In this document: piece after piece, positions 31,301-42,124 of the stretch
Layout of the letters: every line of letters begins with the position of its first letter
Position numbering within the stretch: position 1 is the stretch's first letter
Position numbers and translations under genes: made by a program
Notes under the pieces: model-generated
Told to the model about the DNA's origin: nothing
The model's input: only the letters and a program-made list of their open reading frames with translations
Databases searched by the model: none
Assembly: GCA_026004935.1 (NCBI GenBank)
Contig: BPKC01000001.1
Coordinates: 1,054,001 to 1,118,000 of the forward strand
Direction: 5' to 3'
DNA length: 64,000 bases
DNA from: Rhodothalassiaceae bacterium
GTDB taxonomy: Bacteria > Pseudomonadota > Alphaproteobacteria > Sphingomonadales > Rhodothalassiaceae

Positions 31301-31955
31301 CTGTCTGGTGGGCGAGGACATCCCCTTGAACGATGGCTGCCTCATTCCGGTGGACATCCGCCTGAGGCCCGGCTCGATCCTCGATCCCGCACCGGGTGCG
31401 GCGGTGGTGGCCGGGAATGTCGAGACCAGCCAGGCGCTCACCAACGCGCTCCTGATGGCGAGCGGGGCCGAGGCCGCAAGCCAGGGCACCATGAACAATC
31501 TGAGCTTCGGCAACGCCCGCCACCAGTACTACGAGACGATCTGCGGCGGCACCGGCGCGGGCCCCGACTTCGACGGGGCGGACGCCGTCCAGAGCCACAT
31601 GACGAATTCCCGGCTCACCGACGTCGAGGTGCTGGAAACCCGCCATCCCGTGCGGGTCGAAAAATTCGGCATCCGCACGGGCTCCGGCGGCGCCGGACGC
31701 CACCGCGGCGGCCACGGGGCGGTGCGCCGCTTCCTGTTCCTGGAGGAGATGGAGGCGCGCATCCTCTCCTCCCACCGCCGCGCGGGCCCGCCGGGGCTCG
31801 CCGGCGGCGGGCCCGGCGCGTCGGGGGTCAACCGCGTGATCCGCGCGGACGGCCGCAGCGAGCTTCTGGAGGCCGCGGACGGCCGGCGCATGCGTGCGGG
31901 CGACCGGCTGGAGATCCTGACCCCGGGCGGCGGTGGCTGGGGCCCGCCTTCCTGA
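28311..31955 (+). CDS. 5-oxoprolinase / hydantoinase A-B fusion
   Basis: 1214 residues, the full length of fused HyuA-HyuB oxoprolinases. The HyuA half (~1-690) starts WRIFVDRGGTFTDLVAVDP, an ATP-binding actin-like motif, and contains GFDMGGTSTDVSRYDG. The HyuB half (~700-1214) has NAPHMPVHLGSMGLTVRAM, NDPAAGGTHLPDVTVV and GSGGAGRHRGGHGAVRRF. It opens 5-oxoproline to glutamate at the cost of ATP, a step of glutathione turnover, though some members act on hydantoins. A second in-frame ATG at 28323 is possible. Confidence 0.9.
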   Translation: MADGMGRWRIFVDRGGTFTDLVAVDPQGRLRVVKLLSADPAHYRDATVEGVRRLLGLAPGEEIPADAIAEIRIGTTVATNALLERKGAASALVVTEGFRDAIWLARTHRPHLFALKIERPAPLFAAVIEARERVGADGAVVEPLDEAALETALARVKAEGIESIAIAFVHADRFPDHERRAAALARRLGFREVVASHEAAPVIGFWARGQTAVADAYLTPVLRHYVAQLQEAFRGVPLTFMQSSGGRIGAGGFRGRNAVLSGPAGGVVGAARVAQAHGLARIIGFDMGGTSTDVSRYDGRHRLSDRKEIEGITLRVPMVAVDTVAAGGGSICRFDGERLRVGPDSAGADPGPACYGRGGPLTVTDCNLLLGRLVPAFFPRVFGPGGDAPLDVAAARTRLEEVAAEVAARTGTAPAPEALAEGFLDIAVERMARAIKRITLEEGADPRDYALVAFGGAGGQLACRVAEALEIGRVLVHPLSGVLSALGIGAAGLETRRLKGLLLPLDGEGLRRLAAEAEEEEAALARELVHAAAEAGLAATGWRTASGFRLRLRYHDADSDIEIAWPGPGAGAGVHDLEAAFAAAHRRLFGYVDEGRSIVISGLITEVRLVDETPLPEPERPAGPGRPAATARLRARGRWHDAPVFRRADLAAGLAIAGPAIIADATQTIVIDPGWRGVVERDGSLLIARTGRRRVRPRQAAARPDPAMLERFHNFFMAIAESMGAVLEATAASVNMKERLDFSCAVFDAAGALVANAPHMPVHLGSMGLTVRAMIDHFAGRWRPGDAVVTNDPAAGGTHLPDVTVVMPVFLSEGDAEPAYFVAARGHHADIGGIAPGSMPPDSTRLEEEGIVIPPRFLLRDGRFLEEEILALLGKGPWAARAPARNIADLKAQLAAVERGRQELLALVAAHGRGMVDAYMRHIHDNAARAVRRLLRRLPEGHVRYEMDCGALLDVRIAIDRRARRAVFDLTGSSDQHPGNFNAPRAVSRAAVLYVLRCLVGEDIPLNDGCLIPVDIRLRPGSILDPAPGAAVVAGNVETSQALTNALLMASGAEAASQGTMNNLSFGNARHQYYETICGGTGAGPDFDGADAVQSHMTNSRLTDVEVLETRHPVRVEKFGIRTGSGGAGRHRGGHGAVRRFLFLEEMEARILSSHRRAGPPGLAGGGPGASGVNRVIRADGRSELLEAADGRRMRAGDRLEILTPGGGGWGPPS

Positions 31956-32045
31956 AAGCGGGAGTTTCGCGCGCGGCTACCGGCACGCCAAGGCTTGAGC
32001 CGGGCGCTCTGATGCGCCCGTGGAGGATTCGGGCTGGAGGAGAGG

Positions 32046-33836
32046 ATGTCGGACGAAGCGGCAGGGCCGGCGGCCGAGCGGCCCGCGCCGGCAGCGGTGG
32101 ACCCGTTCACCCCCGAGCGGCTGCTCGCGCCGTCCATGCCGGCGCTGATCGCGGGCGCCTGCCGGGAGCATGCGGCAAAACCCGCCTTCTCGATCGTTCT
32201 GCCCAACGGCTGGACGCGCACGCTCACCTTTGCCGAGATCGATGCGCTCTCCGACGATTTCGCCTTCTTCCTGCGCGAGAGACTGGGACTTGAAGCCGGC
32301 GACGTGGTGGCCGTGATGGGGCCCAACTGCCTCGCCTATCCGATCGCGGCCTACGGGATCATGAAGGCGGGGTGCGTCTTCACCGGCCTCAATCCGCTCT
32401 ATACGGGCGAGGAGGCGCGGTTCCAGCTGGCGGATTCGCAGGCGAAGGCGCTCGTCGTCGTGGACCTGTTCGCGGACCGGCTGGAGGCGGCGCTGGACGG
32501 CACCGGCGTCCGGCATCCGATCCGCTTTTCGATCGCGGAGTTCTTCCCGCTCTGGCAGCGGCTTCTCATCACGTGGAAACTGCGGCGCGAAGGCCGGTTG
32601 AAACCCTTTCCGCGCCCTGCGATCCCGTTTTCGCGCGCACTCGGCGAAGGCCGGCGCGTGCGTGGCGGGCGCAGGAGCGAGGTCTACTGGCGCGAGCGCC
32701 GTCTCGACGATCCGCAGATCTTCCAGTACACCGGCGGCACCACCGGCCGGCCCAAGGGGGCGGAGATCACCGCCTTCAATCTTCTCGCCAACATCACCCA
32801 GCAGGAGATCATGAGCGGCGAGACCCTGCGCGCCCGCGCAAGCGATCACGAGACCACGCTTCTCGTGCTGCCGCTCTATCACGCCTATGCGCTGGCCATC
32901 GGCGCAATGCATGCGATGCGCGCCGGGACCCACATCGTGCTGGTGCCCAACCCCCGGCCATTGAAGAACCTCAAGCCCGCCTTCGACCGCTTTCCGATCA
33001 CGCTGCTGCCGGGGGTCAACGCCCTCTTCCAGGGGCTGCTCGAGGAGGACTGGTTCGTCGCGCATCCGCCCCGCCATCTGAAGCTCTGTGTCTCGGGTGC
33101 CGCACCGCTCAGCGCCGCGGTGCGTGCGCGCTGGAAGGAGGTGACGGGTTGCGAGATCCACGAAGGCTACGGGCTGACCGAGGGCACCTGCATCGTCACG
33201 GCCTCGCCGCTGGATGAGACGATGAAGCCCGGCACCGTCGGCCGGCCCCTGCCGGGCACGGAGATCCGCATCGTCGACGACGAGGGCCGCGACTGCCCGC
33301 CCGGCGTGCCGGGCGAGATCTGGATCCGCGGCCCGCAGGTGATGCGCGGCTACCGCAACCGGCCGGAGGAGACGGCGGCCGTGCTGGCGGACGGCTGGCT
33401 GAAGACGGGAGACGTCGGCTTTCTCGACGAGGACGGCTTTCTCGTCATCGCCGACCGCAAGAAGGACATGATCATCGTCTCCGGCTTCAACGTCTATCCG
33501 GCGGAAGTCGAGGCGGTGCTCGCCGAGCATCCCGGCGTGGCGGAGGCGGCCGTGGTCGGCGCGCCGGACGAGAAGGCGGGCGAGGTGCCCTGGGCCTTCG
33601 TCGTGCGCCGCGATCCGGCTTTGGATGAGGCGGCGCTGAAGGCCCATGTGGCGGCAAGGCTGACGGCCTACAAGCGCCCCAAACGCTACGTCTTCGTGGA
33701 CGAGCTGCCGAAGTCCCCCGTCGGCAAGGTGCTGCGACGGACCCTGCGCGAGGAGGCGCGACGGCTGGCGGGTGAGACCATCCCGCCCCGGCGTGACCCG
33801 GAGATGCGTGCGCCGCGCCGTCACCCGCTGGCTTGA
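32046..33836 (+). CDS. Long-chain fatty acid-CoA ligase
   Basis: 596 residues. ANL adenylating enzyme: P-loop YTGGTTGRPKGAEIT, HEGYGLTEG, GWLKTGDVGFLDEDGFLVIADRKKD and the catalytic-Lys end KSPVGKVLRR. It activates a fatty acid to its CoA thioester for beta-oxidation or lipid synthesis. The LPLYHAYALAIG and FDRFPITLLPGVNALFQGLL segments favour the FadD type. The last residues RRHPLA and the TGA stop lie in a REP palindrome. Ninety bases after the oxoprolinase, perhaps co-transcribed. Confidence 0.88.
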   Translation: MSDEAAGPAAERPAPAAVDPFTPERLLAPSMPALIAGACREHAAKPAFSIVLPNGWTRTLTFAEIDALSDDFAFFLRERLGLEAGDVVAVMGPNCLAYPIAAYGIMKAGCVFTGLNPLYTGEEARFQLADSQAKALVVVDLFADRLEAALDGTGVRHPIRFSIAEFFPLWQRLLITWKLRREGRLKPFPRPAIPFSRALGEGRRVRGGRRSEVYWRERRLDDPQIFQYTGGTTGRPKGAEITAFNLLANITQQEIMSGETLRARASDHETTLLVLPLYHAYALAIGAMHAMRAGTHIVLVPNPRPLKNLKPAFDRFPITLLPGVNALFQGLLEEDWFVAHPPRHLKLCVSGAAPLSAAVRARWKEVTGCEIHEGYGLTEGTCIVTASPLDETMKPGTVGRPLPGTEIRIVDDEGRDCPPGVPGEIWIRGPQVMRGYRNRPEETAAVLADGWLKTGDVGFLDEDGFLVIADRKKDMIIVSGFNVYPAEVEAVLAEHPGVAEAAVVGAPDEKAGEVPWAFVVRRDPALDEAALKAHVAARLTAYKRPKRYVFVDELPKSPVGKVLRRTLREEARRLAGETIPPRRDPEMRAPRRHPLA

Positions 33837-34400
33837 CCGGCGGATCCAGCCGACTGCGGACCTGATTTCCGGCGCCGGTGCTGCCGTCACCGCCCAATGG
33901 GTTCGCCGGTCAAGCCGGCGAACGACGATTCAGTTATCAGTCGTCAGTCATCAGTGATCAGTGAACCGCATGGCGAGCATCACCCGCCGGCACCATCCCT
34001 CGTCACCCGCCGGCTTGACCGGCGGGTCCAGCGGGCGGAGAGCCAATCACCGGCGTCGGAGCTGCCGCCACCTTTGGCCGGTTTCGCCGGTCAAGCCTGC
34101 GAACGACGATTCAGTGATCAGTCGTCAGTCATCAGTGATCAGTGAACCGCATGGCGAGCATCACCCGCCGGCACCATCCCTCGTCACCCGCCGGCTTGAC
34201 CGGCGGGTCCAGCAGACCGCGGGTCAACCTCGACCGTCGGGTGGCGTCACGCCTTGCGGCCGGATTCGCCGCTTTCGCGGCGAATGACGAGGAAAAAGGG
34301 TGTCACGTGCCGGCACTCTCTCCTCGTCACCCGCCGACCTGACCGGCAGGTCAAGCAGGCGGTGCGGGAAGGCGGGCGGCAGGGGCGACGCAGGTTGCGC
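33837..34400. repeat. REP cluster with a near-perfect 132-base duplication
   Basis: Between the converging ligase and dnaB genes. A 132-base unit at 33901-34032 recurs at 34082-34213 with three differences, offset 181 bases. Each unit runs from a TTCGCCGG palindrome through a TCAG-rich spacer (CAGTCGTCAGTCATCAGTGA) to CACCCGCCGGCTTGACCGGC. Further palindromes follow at ~34315-34350. No credible gene. The near identity points to recent duplication or gene conversion. Confidence 0.85.
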
Positions 34401-34409
34401 CTGCGCCGC

Positions 34410-35906
34410 TCAATGGTCCTCCGGCAGGTATTCCGGATTGGCGCGGTCGGTGAACCGCGTGGTCTCCTTGTTGAAGGCGAGGGGCACCGTGCCGGTGGGG
34501 CCGTGGCGCTGCTTGCCGATGATGACCTCCGCCAGCCCCCGCGCGCGCTCCATCTTCTCCAGCCACTTCTCGAAGCGCTCGGAGCTCTCGTCAGGCTTCT
34601 GCTGCTCGAGATAGTATTCCTCGCGGTAGACGAACATGACGATGTCGGCGTCCTGCTCGATGGTGCCGGACTCGCGCAGGTCCGCCAGCTGCGGGCGCTT
34701 GTTGTCGCGCTGCTCGACGAGGCGCGAAAGCTGCGAGAGGGCCAGCACCGGCACCTCGAGCTTCTTGGCGAGGGCTTTCAGCCCGCGGGTGATCTCCGAG
34801 ATCTCCTGCACGCGGCTTTCGGGATTGGCGCGGCTGCCGTGCAGCAACTGCAGATAGTCCACGACGACGAGGCCGATGTCATAGAGCCGCTTCATCCGCC
34901 GCGCGCGGGTATAGAGCGCGGTGATCGACAGTGCCGGCGTGTCGTCGATGTAGAGCGGCAGCTTCTCGAGCTCGTGGACGGCGCGGGTGAGATTCTCGAA
35001 CTGCTCCGCCGTCAGCCGCCCGCGGCGCATTTCCTCGGTCTTGATCCCCGCGCGGTCGGCGACGATGCGCGCGGCCAGCTGGTCCGCCGACATCTCCAGC
35101 GAGAAATAGGCGACCGGGCAGCCCCGCGAGCGCGAGAGATCATGGCCCATCTCCATGTCGTCCAGCCAGCGCTTCGCCGCGGCATAGGCGATGTTGGTCG
35201 CAAGCGCCGTCTTGCCCATGGCGGGCCGCCCGGCGAGGATGATGAGATCGGTACGGTGCAGGCCGCCGATCTTGTCGTTGAGCGCCTTGAGCCCCGTGGT
35301 GATCCCCGAAATCTTGTCCGGGTCGCGATAGGCGGCCTCCGCCGCCTCTAGCGCCTGGAACACCGCCTTGCGGAAGGGTTTCGCCCCCGCGTCCGCGGTG
35401 CCCTTCGCGGCGAGATCGAAGAGCTTCGATTCGGCCTCCTCGAGCTGTTCTTCGGCCGGGCGGCGCAGATCCGCGTCATAGGCGGCGAGCACCATCTCCC
35501 GGCCGATGTGGATCAGCTCGCGCTTCATCGCCAGATCGCGGATCGCGCGCGCGTAGTCCCGCGCATCGGTGAACAGCGCCGCATTGGCCGCCAGCCGCGC
35601 GAGATATCCGCCGCCGCCGAGGTCTTTGAGCGCCTCGTCCGCATCGAAGACCGGCTTGAGCTTGATGGGATCCGCGCGCTGGTCGCGGTCGATCAGCGCC
35701 AGGATCGCCTCGTAGATGCGCGCGTGGACGGGCTCGAAGAAGTGGCGCGGCTCGAGGAATTCGCGCACCTGCTCGGCGACCTCGTTGTCGACGAGCATCG
35801 CCCCCAGCAGCGCCTGCTCGAGCTCCAGATTGTGGGGCAGGCTGCGATAGCGCGGATCGCCGTCCTGCGCCTCGCCTGCAGCTCCGGGGACCGCCAGATC
35901 CTCCAT
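34410..35906 (-). CDS. dnaB: Replicative DNA helicase DnaB
   Basis: 498 residues. Hexameric 5'-3' helicase of the replication fork. N-terminal helical domain (PHNLELEQALLGAMLVDNEV), linker, then the RecA-like domain: Walker A GRPAMGKTA, Walker B VVVDYLQLL, LSQLSRLVEQRDNKRPQLAD, and the arginine-finger region RHGPTG. ATG 35906 follows GAGGAG. No intein or insertion. Neighbours are a REP cluster downstream and a 209-base gap upstream. Confidence 0.97.
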   Translation of the reverse strand: MEDLAVPGAAGEAQDGDPRYRSLPHNLELEQALLGAMLVDNEVAEQVREFLEPRHFFEPVHARIYEAILALIDRDQRADPIKLKPVFDADEALKDLGGGGYLARLAANAALFTDARDYARAIRDLAMKRELIHIGREMVLAAYDADLRRPAEEQLEEAESKLFDLAAKGTADAGAKPFRKAVFQALEAAEAAYRDPDKISGITTGLKALNDKIGGLHRTDLIILAGRPAMGKTALATNIAYAAAKRWLDDMEMGHDLSRSRGCPVAYFSLEMSADQLAARIVADRAGIKTEEMRRGRLTAEQFENLTRAVHELEKLPLYIDDTPALSITALYTRARRMKRLYDIGLVVVDYLQLLHGSRANPESRVQEISEITRGLKALAKKLEVPVLALSQLSRLVEQRDNKRPQLADLRESGTIEQDADIVMFVYREEYYLEQQKPDESSERFEKWLEKMERARGLAEVIIGKQRHGPTGTVPLAFNKETTRFTDRANPEYLPEDH

Positions 35907-36115
35907 GGTCTCCTCTTCGCACACGGTGAATCGATGAATCGGCCGCGTTCAGGATGCCACGCCGCATCCCGCGGCCCAAGGCCGGAGCCAGGTTTTGCGC
36001 GCTGTTTTTTCCACAGGCTGTGAACAGCGGGGATGACCGGGAGCCGGATGCGCGCGTGCCGGGCCGCGGTCGCCCGCGACCGATCCGGCGTTCGGGAAGG
36101 AAAGGGACGACGTGC

Positions 36116-36604
36116 TCAGACGGTGAGGCTGAGGCGGCGGCCCGCCGGTTCGAGACGCCGCCCGGCGGCGTCCGCGCCGGCGCGCGAGCGGACCGATTCG
36201 GCCTGCCGCCGGTCGTCTTCGGCCCGCTCCTCGCGCACCGAATCGGCCCTGGCCTCGCGCGTCTCGCCCGCCTCCCCGCCGCGACGCGAGGGGATGAGCG
36301 CATCGGTGGGCGCGGGACCCGAGCCGCCGCGCTCCTGCGCACGGCTCAAGGCGTCATTGGCGCCGGGGGCCGGATCGGCCTGCCGGGCCGCATCGGGGCC
36401 CGCCTCGACGACGGCGCGCGCCGCGGGCGACAGATCGAGGACGACCGCATCCGTCCCGCCGCGCCCGCCGCCCGCACCGGCCCGGCCTGCCGCGCGCCCG
36501 CCGCCTTCCAGCCGCCCCGACTCGGGGCGGTTCTGCTCCTGGATGTCGGCGTCGGGCCGGTTGACGAAGGCACTACCGAGACCGCTCGTGTCGATGACCG
36601 CCAT
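36116..36604 (-). CDS. Disordered hypothetical protein
   Basis: 162 residues from ATG 36604 with GAGAGGAC before it. Only the start (MAVIDTSGLGSAF) and a short stretch DAVVLDLSPAARAVVEAG look ordered; the rest is Gly/Arg/Ala/Glu-rich and probably unstructured. LDLSPAAR-type stretches occur in small uncharacterised alphaproteobacterial proteins. Coding status is supported by the ribosome binding site and residue bias only. Confidence 0.5.
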   Translation of the reverse strand: MAVIDTSGLGSAFVNRPDADIQEQNRPESGRLEGGGRAAGRAGAGGGRGGTDAVVLDLSPAARAVVEAGPDAARQADPAPGANDALSRAQERGGSGPAPTDALIPSRRGGEAGETREARADSVREERAEDDRRQAESVRSRAGADAAGRRLEPAGRRLSLTV

Positions 36605-36855
36605 GGGTCCTCTCCATTCTCCGGGCGGTGCGGGCCACGGGGCGGCCCGCACCACGATCACCCCATTCTGGTCGCCCGGAGGTTAACAAATGGTTGCCGC
36701 GGCCGCGTGCCGTTAACCGCAGCCGGACCCTCCGCGTTTTTCGCTTCCGCCCCCCGCAGGGCCGTTCCACGGGCCTCGGGAATGCTGTATGATGCGCTTC
36801 GTGCGCCCCGGAGCGGCCAGTGTCGCTCCGGGGCGCGTGCGCAGGATGCGTGGCG

Positions 36856-38831
36856 ATGGATCGGGAAGCTTCAACGATGGCGGCGGATGTCGCCGGACGA
36901 GCGGCGGAGACCGCCAGTCTGCCCTTCGGAGCGGTGATCGGCGTGGCGCCGGGCGGGGTCGAGGCCTATTCGAGCGACTACGAGACGGTGGATCCCGAGC
37001 GCTATCCGGACCGCCGCGCCTTCCGCAACTACGTCGACGGCATCTACACCGGCTACAAGTGGCAGTGCGTCGAGTTCGCCCGCCGCTGGCTCCTCCTCAA
37101 CCGCGGCGTGATCTTCGATGATGTCGCCATGGCCTATGACATCTTCGCGCTGAGGCGGGTGCGCCGCCCGGCGACCGGCGAGATCCTGCCGCTCAACGCC
37201 TATCCCAACGGGGCGCGCACACCGCCCGGGCCCGGCGCCATGCTCGTGTGGGACAAGGGGCCGCGCTTCGAGGGCACCGGCCATGTCGCGATCGTCACCG
37301 AGCTGGGCGAGGGCTTCGTGCGCATCGCCGAGCAGAACTACAGGCATGTTCCCTGGGGGCCGGGGCGCGACTACTCCCGGGAGCTGAAGACCGCGCGTGC
37401 GGCCGACGGCGGCTTCTGGATCGAATCGCCGGTCGGCGAGGCGGAGCTCCTGGGCTGGATGCTGCTCGGCCCGCCGCGGCGCGATGCCATCGTCACGGCG
37501 CCCAGGGCCCGGAGTCTGCAGCGTCTCATCGTCGCCGAGGCCCCGGCGGCGGAACCGGGACGCTGCTGGCTCAATCCGGCCAATCCGGAGGAGGCGGCCT
37601 ATCTCGAGGCGCTGGGCGGTCCGCTTCTGGCCACCGCACCCGGCTTCGAGCGGCGCTTCGGCATCATCGCCCGCAGCATCGAGATGGAGCTCCGGCACGC
37701 CAGCGAGGAGCTGCATCAGATGTTCATGCACGCGACAGACCGCGTGCTGGAGGACGACGAGCGGCTGCGGCGCTTCGCGATTCCGGAGGTGCTCTGGCCG
37801 CGGATCCGCCGCAGCTGGGCCAACCGCCGGCAGGAAATGGTGACGGGCCGCTTCGACTTCTGCCTGACGCCACGCCACGGCCTCAAGGTTTACGAGTACA
37901 ACACCGATTCGGCGGCCTGCCACATGGAGGCGGGGCGCGTGCAGGGAGCCTTCCTGCGTCATCACCGCGTCGAGCTGGGGCGCGATGCGGGCGGCGAGCT
38001 GACGGCGGCGCTGGTCGCCACCTGGCGCCGGCTGGCGGAGGACGGTCCGATCCACCTGCTCGTCGACCCGTCCGCCCCCGACGAGCTCTATCACGCCCTC
38101 TACATGCGCGCGACGATGCGGGCCGCGGGCATCACCTGTCCGCTCATCACCGATCTCGGGGCGCTCAAGCGCGACCCGCTGACCGGCATCGTCCTGGATG
38201 CCGAGGGCCTCCCCGTGCGGCGGGTGTGGAAGACCTGGGCGTGGGAGACCGCCTTCGACGAGCTGAGAGCGGAGCTCGCCGGCGGCCGGGCTCCGGCGCG
38301 GCGGCGGGCGCGACCGGGCGGACTCGGGCTTTCCGACGTGCTGCTCGACCCCGAGGTGCTGGTCTATGATCCGCTGTGGACGGTGATCCCCAACAACAAG
38401 GCGATCCTGCCGGTGCTGTGCGAGCTCTATCCGGACAGCCCGTGGCTGCTGCGCAGCGGCTATGAGCTCGATCGCGATTTCCTGCGCCGGGGCCACGTCG
38501 CCAAGCCCATCGTCGGCCGCTGCGGCGAGAACGTCACCCTCGTCGACGCCGAGACGGGCATCAGCGAGGCGACGGAGGGCCGCTTCGGCGACCGCCCGCG
38601 CATCTATCAGGAGCTCTGCCCGCTGCCGCGGATCGCGGGGCGATGGATCCAGCTGTCGGGCTTCACGGTCTCCGGGCGGTATGCGGGTGCGGTGCTGCGC
38701 GCGGAGGACACGCCGATCATCACCGGCGACAGCGATGTCGTGGCGCTGGTCGTCGTTCCGGACGGCGAGTTCCGCCATCTCGCGCGCCGTCATGGGCGCC
38801 GCGCCGGCAATCCGGCCGGCGGTTGCGCGGA

Positions 38832-38844
<13 letters not shown>
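36856..38844 (+). CDS. gss: Bifunctional glutathionylspermidine synthetase/amidase
   Basis: 662 residues. N-terminal CHAP amidase (~1-210): catalytic Cys in YKWQCVEFARRW and His in GTGHVAIVTELGEGF. C-terminal ATP-grasp synthetase (~230-640): TGRFDFCLTPRHGLKVYEYN, LWTVIPNNKAILPVL and KPIVGRCGENV. Makes and hydrolyses the glutathione-spermidine amide, a thiol/polyamine reserve. ATG 36856 has AGGA at 9-base spacing; ATG 36877 is an alternative. The stop TGA (38842-38844) lies inside the opposite-strand tRNA-Thr gene. Confidence 0.9.
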
Positions 38845-38907
<63 letters not shown>

Positions 38908-38989
38908 ACCGGCGCCTCCACCCCGGCCCGCCTTCTGCCAGATTCGCGCATGCGGGGGCAAGGGCGCCCGGCGCCGATGGCCGGCCCCC

Positions 38990-39430
38990 GCGTCCCGCTG
39001 GACCCGCCGGTCAAGCCGGCGGGTGACGCAGAAAGGGAGTGCCGGGTGGCGCCGGCCATTCCGATGACTGATGACTGATCACTGACGACTGATACGTCGC
39101 TCGCCGGCTTGACCGGCGAACCCAGCCGTCGGTCGTGACCGCCTCGACGCCGGAGGTTGCTCCGCATCCTTCTGGATCCGCCGATCAGGTCGGCGGATGA
39201 CGAGGGAGGAAATGGACCCGCCGGTCAAGCCGGCGGGTGACGAAGAGAGGGGTGCCAGCCGGTGATGATGGCGAGTGTGCGCAATGGCGGGTGACGTTCT
39301 GTCTCCTCGTCATTCGCCGCGAGAGCGGCGAATCCAGCCGCCCTGCGCGGCGGCTTCGGCGCCGGCGGTTGGCCCTGATAGTGGCTGGACCCGCCAGTCG
39401 AGCCGGCGGGTGACGAAGAGAGATCGCCGC
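38990..39430. repeat. REP palindrome cluster between two tRNA genes
   Basis: A 530-base gap between tRNA-Thr and tRNA-Arg without a gene. Palindromes of the GACCCGCCGGTCAAGCCGGC type at ~39000, ~39212 and ~39388, a TTGACCGGCGAA type at ~39108, an unusual CATTCGCCGCGAGAGCGGCGAA at ~39310, and a TGACTGATGACTGATCACTG spacer at ~39064. Same families as the other clusters, but not in a converging gap. Confidence 0.78.
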
Positions 39431-39439
39431 GGCTGTGAC

Positions 39440-39516
39440 TGGTGACCCCGGCAGGACTCGAACCTGCAACCGGTGGATTAGAAGTCCACTGCTCTATCCA
39501 GTTGAGCTACGGGGCC
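39440..39516 (-). tRNA. tRNA-Arg (UCU)
   Basis: 77 bases with encoded CCA. Acceptor GGCCCCG pairs with CGGGGTC (one G-U at the second pair); anticodon stem GTGGA/TCCAC with loop CTTCTAA, anticodon UCU; T-arm GGTTCGAGTCC. Transcribed towards the REP cluster. Confidence 0.96.
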
Positions 39517-39576
39517 GGGGCGCAAAGCCGTCGGAGGGGCGGGCGCATGGTCCGACCGGGCACCTTGAGCGGGCCG

Positions 39577-39858
39577 TCATCTGAAGTTGTCGGCGTAGGA
39601 TTTCAGGATCAGCCGCGGCCGGTGTTCCGGCAGCACGTGGTAGGAAAGCCCGTGGCGCTCGGCGTAGGCTTTCGCCTCCTCGAGGCTTCCAAAGCGCAGC
39701 CGGATCTGGCCGCGCGTGCCGACGACGCCGGTCCAGCCCATCAGCGGCTCGCGGAACTGCGGGCCCGGGTTCTCGATCTCGAGGATCCACTCGCGCGTGG
39801 TGCGCCGGCCCGACTGGGTGGCGGGCTTGGACGGCCTGTAGATGCGTGCCTCCGTCAT
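39577..39858 (-). CDS. NADH dehydrogenase accessory subunit, NDUFS4-like
   Basis: 93 residues. Matches the ETC complex I conserved region of the 18-kDa (NDUFS4) subunit: ARIYRPSKPATQSGRRTT, WILEIENPGPQFREPLMGWT and FGSLEEAKAYAERHGLSYHV. The protein stabilises the NADH-input end of complex I and is found in alphaproteobacteria and mitochondria. ATG 39858 is chosen because the conserved block begins there. Not in a nuo operon here. Confidence 0.9.
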   Translation of the reverse strand: MTEARIYRPSKPATQSGRRTTREWILEIENPGPQFREPLMGWTGVVGTRGQIRLRFGSLEEAKAYAERHGLSYHVLPEHRPRLILKSYADNFR

Positions 39859-39892
39859 CGCGCGAACCCCGTGTCGTGACACCGTAGCGGTT

Positions 39893-41454
<1,562 letters not shown>

Positions 41455-41455
<1 letters not shown>

Positions 41456-41724
41456 CACGGCCGTTTCCCGCCCCTGTCCCCGGCCGGCAGCAGCGCGAGT
41501 GCAACCAGAAACCAGGCCCAGGCCGCAAGACCGCTCGCCATCGCCCATGTCCAGGCGGTGCCCGCGATCCGTCGGGCGAACAGCCCGGGCAGGGCCAGCC
41601 AGGCGACGGTGAGCGCGAGAAACAGGCCGACCGTGAGCAGGAGGAGAACCGCCCGCCTCCAGAACGGCGCCCGCCGCATGACGGCACCGTCCCTTTCCGT
41701 GTCCGCCGGGCGCGGCTCACCCAT
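41455..41724 (-). CDS. Small membrane protein upstream of the symporter (DUF485-like position)
   Basis: 89 residues, two transmembrane helices (LLLLTVGLFLALTVAWLALP and WAMASGLAAWAWFLVALALL). Acetate symporters of the ActP type are usually preceded by a small DUF485 two-helix protein, and this one occupies that place. Its own sequence is too divergent for a firm family call. Overlaps the next upstream gene by 8 bases. Confidence 0.65.
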
Positions 41725-42124
41725 CGCCCCGTCCCGCCGTCCGGTAGGGACCCTTCACCCATTCCGGAATGAAGGTGAGCGGCACGAGCAGGGCGGGCAC
41801 CCAGACCGCCCGGATCAGGCCGTCCGGCCCCCAGTCGATGACGCGGGCGCCGACGAGCAGGATGTGGACCGCCGCCAGCAGGAACAGCGGCCCGGTGATG
41901 TAGCAGTGGCGCCGGCCGCAGCGCCGCGCGTTCATGAGGCAGGCGATTCCCATCCAGGCATAGCCGCCCGCGAGCAGCGCCACGGCAGGCCCGAGCGGCA
42001 TGGACACGAGGCTCGGCAGGACGAGCATGCCGATCGGGATGCCCCAGCCGATCAGGAGACCGCGGCGGCTTCGCGCCAGATCCCTGCCGCAGGCCGCCGC
42101 GCCGCCGTTCGCCACCTCGCCCAT
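41717..42124 (-). CDS. Membrane protein with Cys/His motif, unknown function
   Basis: 135 residues, four hydrophobic segments. A conserved-looking stretch CLMNARRCGRRHCYITGP places three Cys and one His together at a helix edge; this could bind metal or a disulfide partner. ATG 42124 follows GGGAGAG. First gene of the symporter operon. The same motif occurs, to my recollection, in uncharacterised bacterial membrane proteins. Confidence 0.65.
   Translation of the reverse strand: MGEVANGGAAACGRDLARSRRGLLIGWGIPIGMLVLPSLVSMPLGPAVALLAGGYAWMGIACLMNARRCGRRHCYITGPLFLLAAVHILLVGARVIDWGPDGLIRAVWVPALLVPLTFIPEWVKGPYRTAGRGDG

Noticed and set aside
28578-31775. 1065-codon open frame antisense to the oxoprolinase
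   Set aside because: Mirror frame of a clearly coding gene in GC-rich DNA; composition is Arg/His/Gly/Asp-rich without any domain. Other long antisense frames (763-3207, 14800-16503, 16729-18624, 53979-56642) were rejected for the same reason.
33966-34342. Short ORFs translating to SSPAGLTGGSS and RRLDRRVQ-like peptides
   Set aside because: These are the familiar false proteins produced by REP palindromes and occur in all repeat clusters here.
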